Virus record (IMG/VR): IMGVR_UViG_3300025655_003190
Coordinates: 1-52,216 of that record
Reading direction: 5' to 3' (one strand)
DNA length: 52,216 nt
Origin: a virus
The notes beneath the pieces were generated by a model. That model did not search any database. It saw only the letters and a list, made by a program, of their open reading frames with translations, and was not told the origin of the DNA. Below, one piece after another: positions 50,865 to 52,216 of the stretch. Each line of letters starts with the position of its first letter. The stretch's first letter is position 1. The translations under genes were made by a program, and so were the position numbers.

Positions 50865-50872
50865 TATTTATG
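50865..50872 (-). promoter_or_regulatory. Late promoter box CATAAATA
   Basis: CATAAATACAACATTAA on the minus strand; the string ATACAACATTAA recurs after the box at 13755-13762. Leader about 16-21 bases before ATG 50843, with AGAAG as ribosome binding site. Confidence 0.55.
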
Positions 50873-50873
50873 T

Positions 50874-51950
50874 TCAAAACATTATAAATGGCATTGGCTC
50901 AATTACTTCGTCACCAAAGTCTTTGATTTGATCGTTTAGATCAGCATGATAGTTTTGTAGCACCTGCATCATACGCACAGCAAGAACTGTAGCCATTACT
51001 AAGTCATCAGTTTCTCCGATCTTAGCAGCATAACTCGTTCCGTGCGCTACAAACGTTTTAAATTCAGATATTAAACTTTTAGAGTTCACAGTCATTTTCT
51101 TAGTTTCAACTAAGTTTTTAAGTTTAGCACAAGCACTTAACTTAGATTTATTTGTTGTATTAAATCCTTTACGTATGCGCATACCAGCAGAACGATTCAT
51201 TTTAGGTTCTGACAGCATCATTCCTGGAAAGTTATCCTCACCAAACTCTGCTAAACTAATGAGTGCTGCTTCACCAATGGTGTTGTTTTCAATTGAGTAA
51301 TAAATGCTTGTAGCATCTTGTGTTTTGTCGTAAATTGTTTTTACAATATCGTTTAGAATACGTATTTGTGTAGGAATAGGGGTTTTATTGTGTTTCCACT
51401 CTGCTACTTGTATTGTTGTGTTTGCTTCAAACACCTGGATAGCAGCAGGGTCACCACCTGTACCTAAACTAGGATCAAGTGCTACTACATAAAATTTATT
51501 TGCTTGCGGTTCTTTGTACCAGCGTACTTGTCCTGTTTTGTACAATGGTTCGACTCCTTCCATATCTACCAGTGTTGTAGCATTAATAAGAGTCTCGTCG
51601 TTGATGATGAATTCGCAATTTGAAACTAAAAGATTGTTAGCATAAAATCTATGATTATTCTCAACTTCTACAAGATCGTAAACAGGTTCGTCTGGACAAA
51701 CGTTTATGCTAATTATAGTCGCAACGTCGTTGTTAGCTATAATTTTATCACCAATTGATAAATTTTTAGCAGCAACCTTATTAAGGTGAGAATCAAAAAA
51801 GTTATGGTCGGGTGTAGACTTAATTTCTCCACATGACGTTATTATATTAATTACTTCTTTAGAACCTTTATTAATAATGCCAGCGAAATTGCTCCACCCT
51901 GTATCAGTTAAAACCTGAATTCCTTTATTATTTTTTAATAATTCTGCCAC
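50874..51950 (-). CDS. 17: Terminase large subunit C-terminal half with N-terminal C-intein
   Basis: A 358-residue protein in two parts. Residues 1-111 are a C-intein; 112-358 are the nuclease domain of TerL, the DNA-packaging motor that cuts concatemers. NKFYVVALDPSLGTGGDP carries the first catalytic Asp, IYYSIENNTIGEAAL a Glu, and GETDDLVMATVLAVRM the last Asp, an RNase-H-like triad. The extein starts CEFIINDETLI, the TerL CEF segment. GTG 51950 has AGAAGGA at 7 bases, and a TGA (52017-52019) closes the frame upstream. The ATPase half of TerL is therefore encoded elsewhere, beyond the window edge. Confidence 0.82.
   Translation of the reverse strand: MAELLKNNKGIQVLTDTGWSNFAGIINKGSKEVINIITSCGEIKSTPDHNFFDSHLNKVAAKNLSIGDKIIANNDVATIISINVCPDEPVYDLVEVENNHRFYANNLLVSNCEFIINDETLINATTLVDMEGVEPLYKTGQVRWYKEPQANKFYVVALDPSLGTGGDPAAIQVFEANTTIQVAEWKHNKTPIPTQIRILNDIVKTIYDKTQDATSIYYSIENNTIGEAALISLAEFGEDNFPGMMLSEPKMNRSAGMRIRKGFNTTNKSKLSACAKLKNLVETKKMTVNSKSLISEFKTFVAHGTSYAAKIGETDDLVMATVLAVRMMQVLQNYHADLNDQIKDFGDEVIEPMPFIMF
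51618..51950 (-). other. C-intein segment of TerL (atypically split type)
   Basis: 111 residues from GTG 51950 to the Asn before Cys+1. IQVLTDTGWSNFAGI is the block A-like second strand. GEIKSTPDHNFFD carries block B (TPDH, residues 46-49). VYDLVEVENNHRFYANN is block F with its His, and NLLVSN-C is block G. The penultimate residue is Ser where inteins normally have His. The AceL-TerL split intein has a ~25-residue N-part and ~104-residue C-part at the same kind of host protein; the size and order here match. Confidence 0.75.
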
Positions 51951-52215
51951 GGACAAATCCTTCTGGGACTTTGCCGTCCCTAAATTGTTTTGATACAACA
52001 CCGTTGTTATACCATTTCATTCCACGCTTTCCAATCTGTTTTCTTGGTTTTCTTCCTTTAACAAATCCATCTGGACACTCAAACGCATAAGTTTCGGTTT
52101 CACCATTATTAAACCAGGACTTTCCTGCTGCGGCACCAATTTTACCTTTGTGGGCTGCGCTAATTTTCTTGTTGCGTTCTGGGTCCTGTGTAAAATCATA
52201 AAATCCTTCTTTTTC
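51928..52215 (-). CDS. Homing-endonuclease-like protein (partial, C-terminal end)
   Basis: The last 95 residues of an ORF running off the right edge and ending in TAA at 51928-51930, 23 bases inside the C-intein gene in another frame. NKKISAAHKGKIGAAAGKS resembles the NUMOD3 DNA-binding motif. Two similar units follow: KSWFNNGETETYAFECPDGF with KGRKPR, and KWYNNGVVSKQFRDGKVPEG with FVRGR. Such W-x-NNG ... PEGFxxGR repeats are known at the ends of phage HNH/GIY-YIG endonucleases. The catalytic domain is outside the window. Confidence 0.65.
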   Translation of the reverse strand, partial: EKEGFYDFTQDPERNKKISAAHKGKIGAAAGKSWFNNGETETYAFECPDGFVKGRKPRKQIGKRGMKWYNNGVVSKQFRDGKVPEGFVRGRIIKK

Positions 52216-52216
52216 T

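Noticed and set aside
51951-52001. Longer C-intein/TerL start at GTG 52001
   Set aside because: No ribosome binding site, and the extra 17 residues do not resemble an intein; GTG 51950 has AGAAGGA at ideal spacing.
52017-52199. 60-codon minus-strand frame at the right edge
   Set aside because: It overlaps, in another frame, the endonuclease-like ORF, which shows recognisable repeats; this one shows none.

Overview
The window is a low-GC, densely packed stretch of a T4-like tailed phage (myovirus) genome of the marine/cyanophage-pelagiphage type. The evidence is a T4-type replication and recombination set: NrdA/NrdB, gp41-like helicase, gp61-like primase, UvsW, UvsX, UvsY, gp32 and gp17/TerL. 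T4-style late boxes (TATAAATA) also lie in front of virion and glycan genes. I see no photosynthesis genes, tRNAs or CRISPR, so the host cannot be read from this window. Nearly all genes are on the minus strand, with 1-40 bp overlaps (often ATGA).

Layout, left to right. 1-3875: class Ia ribonucleotide reductase, with a radical SAM gene between nrdA and nrdB. 3887-6648: a tail spike, a small unknown and a PD-(D/E)XK nuclease. 6680-13732: a radical SAM gene and a block of virion/morphogenesis-type proteins, including a 632-residue nucleotidyltransferase-ligase-like fusion. 13758-17705: primase and helicase, followed by two nucleotide-sugar genes. 17760-21080: a radical SAM gene, an SGNH hydrolase and small virion-type proteins. 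21055-24711: an operon with a miniature DnaE-like protein, a sulfotransferase and conserved unknowns. 24748-30954: UvsW with a hydroxylase-like gene and three unknowns, then an AAA+ ATPase. 31173-41679: a large glycan cassette (GT-A glycosyltransferases, five KpsS-like paralogs, methyltransferases, a nucleotidyltransferase-cupin fusion). 41714-47376: UvsX-UvsY-gp32 interleaved with more glycosyltransferase-like and methyltransferase genes. 47580-52216: a 1087-residue virion-type protein and the C-terminal half of TerL.

Most notable. (1) TerL begins with a ~111-residue C-intein, cut off from anything upstream by an in-frame stop and overlapped by the end of a homing-endonuclease-like ORF. This matches an atypically split TerL intein of the AceL-TerL kind. 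(2) A ~186-residue protein keeps the motif skeleton of the bacterial replicase DnaE. (3) At least four sigma70-type promoters put the start codon exactly where +1 is expected (TATAAT-N6-ATG/GTG), and four late boxes do the same (TATAAATA-N5-ATG), predicting many leaderless mRNAs. (4) The gp32 leader carries four TATGCC (minus strand GGCATA) repeats next to the ribosome binding site.

How the genes work together: RNR supplies dNTPs; primase, helicase, UvsW, UvsX, UvsY and gp32 run replication and recombination; TerL packages DNA. The large glycan, sulfo-, methyl- and epimerase complement probably decorates the virion or remodels host surface glycans. Functions come from recognised motifs only; no database search was run.
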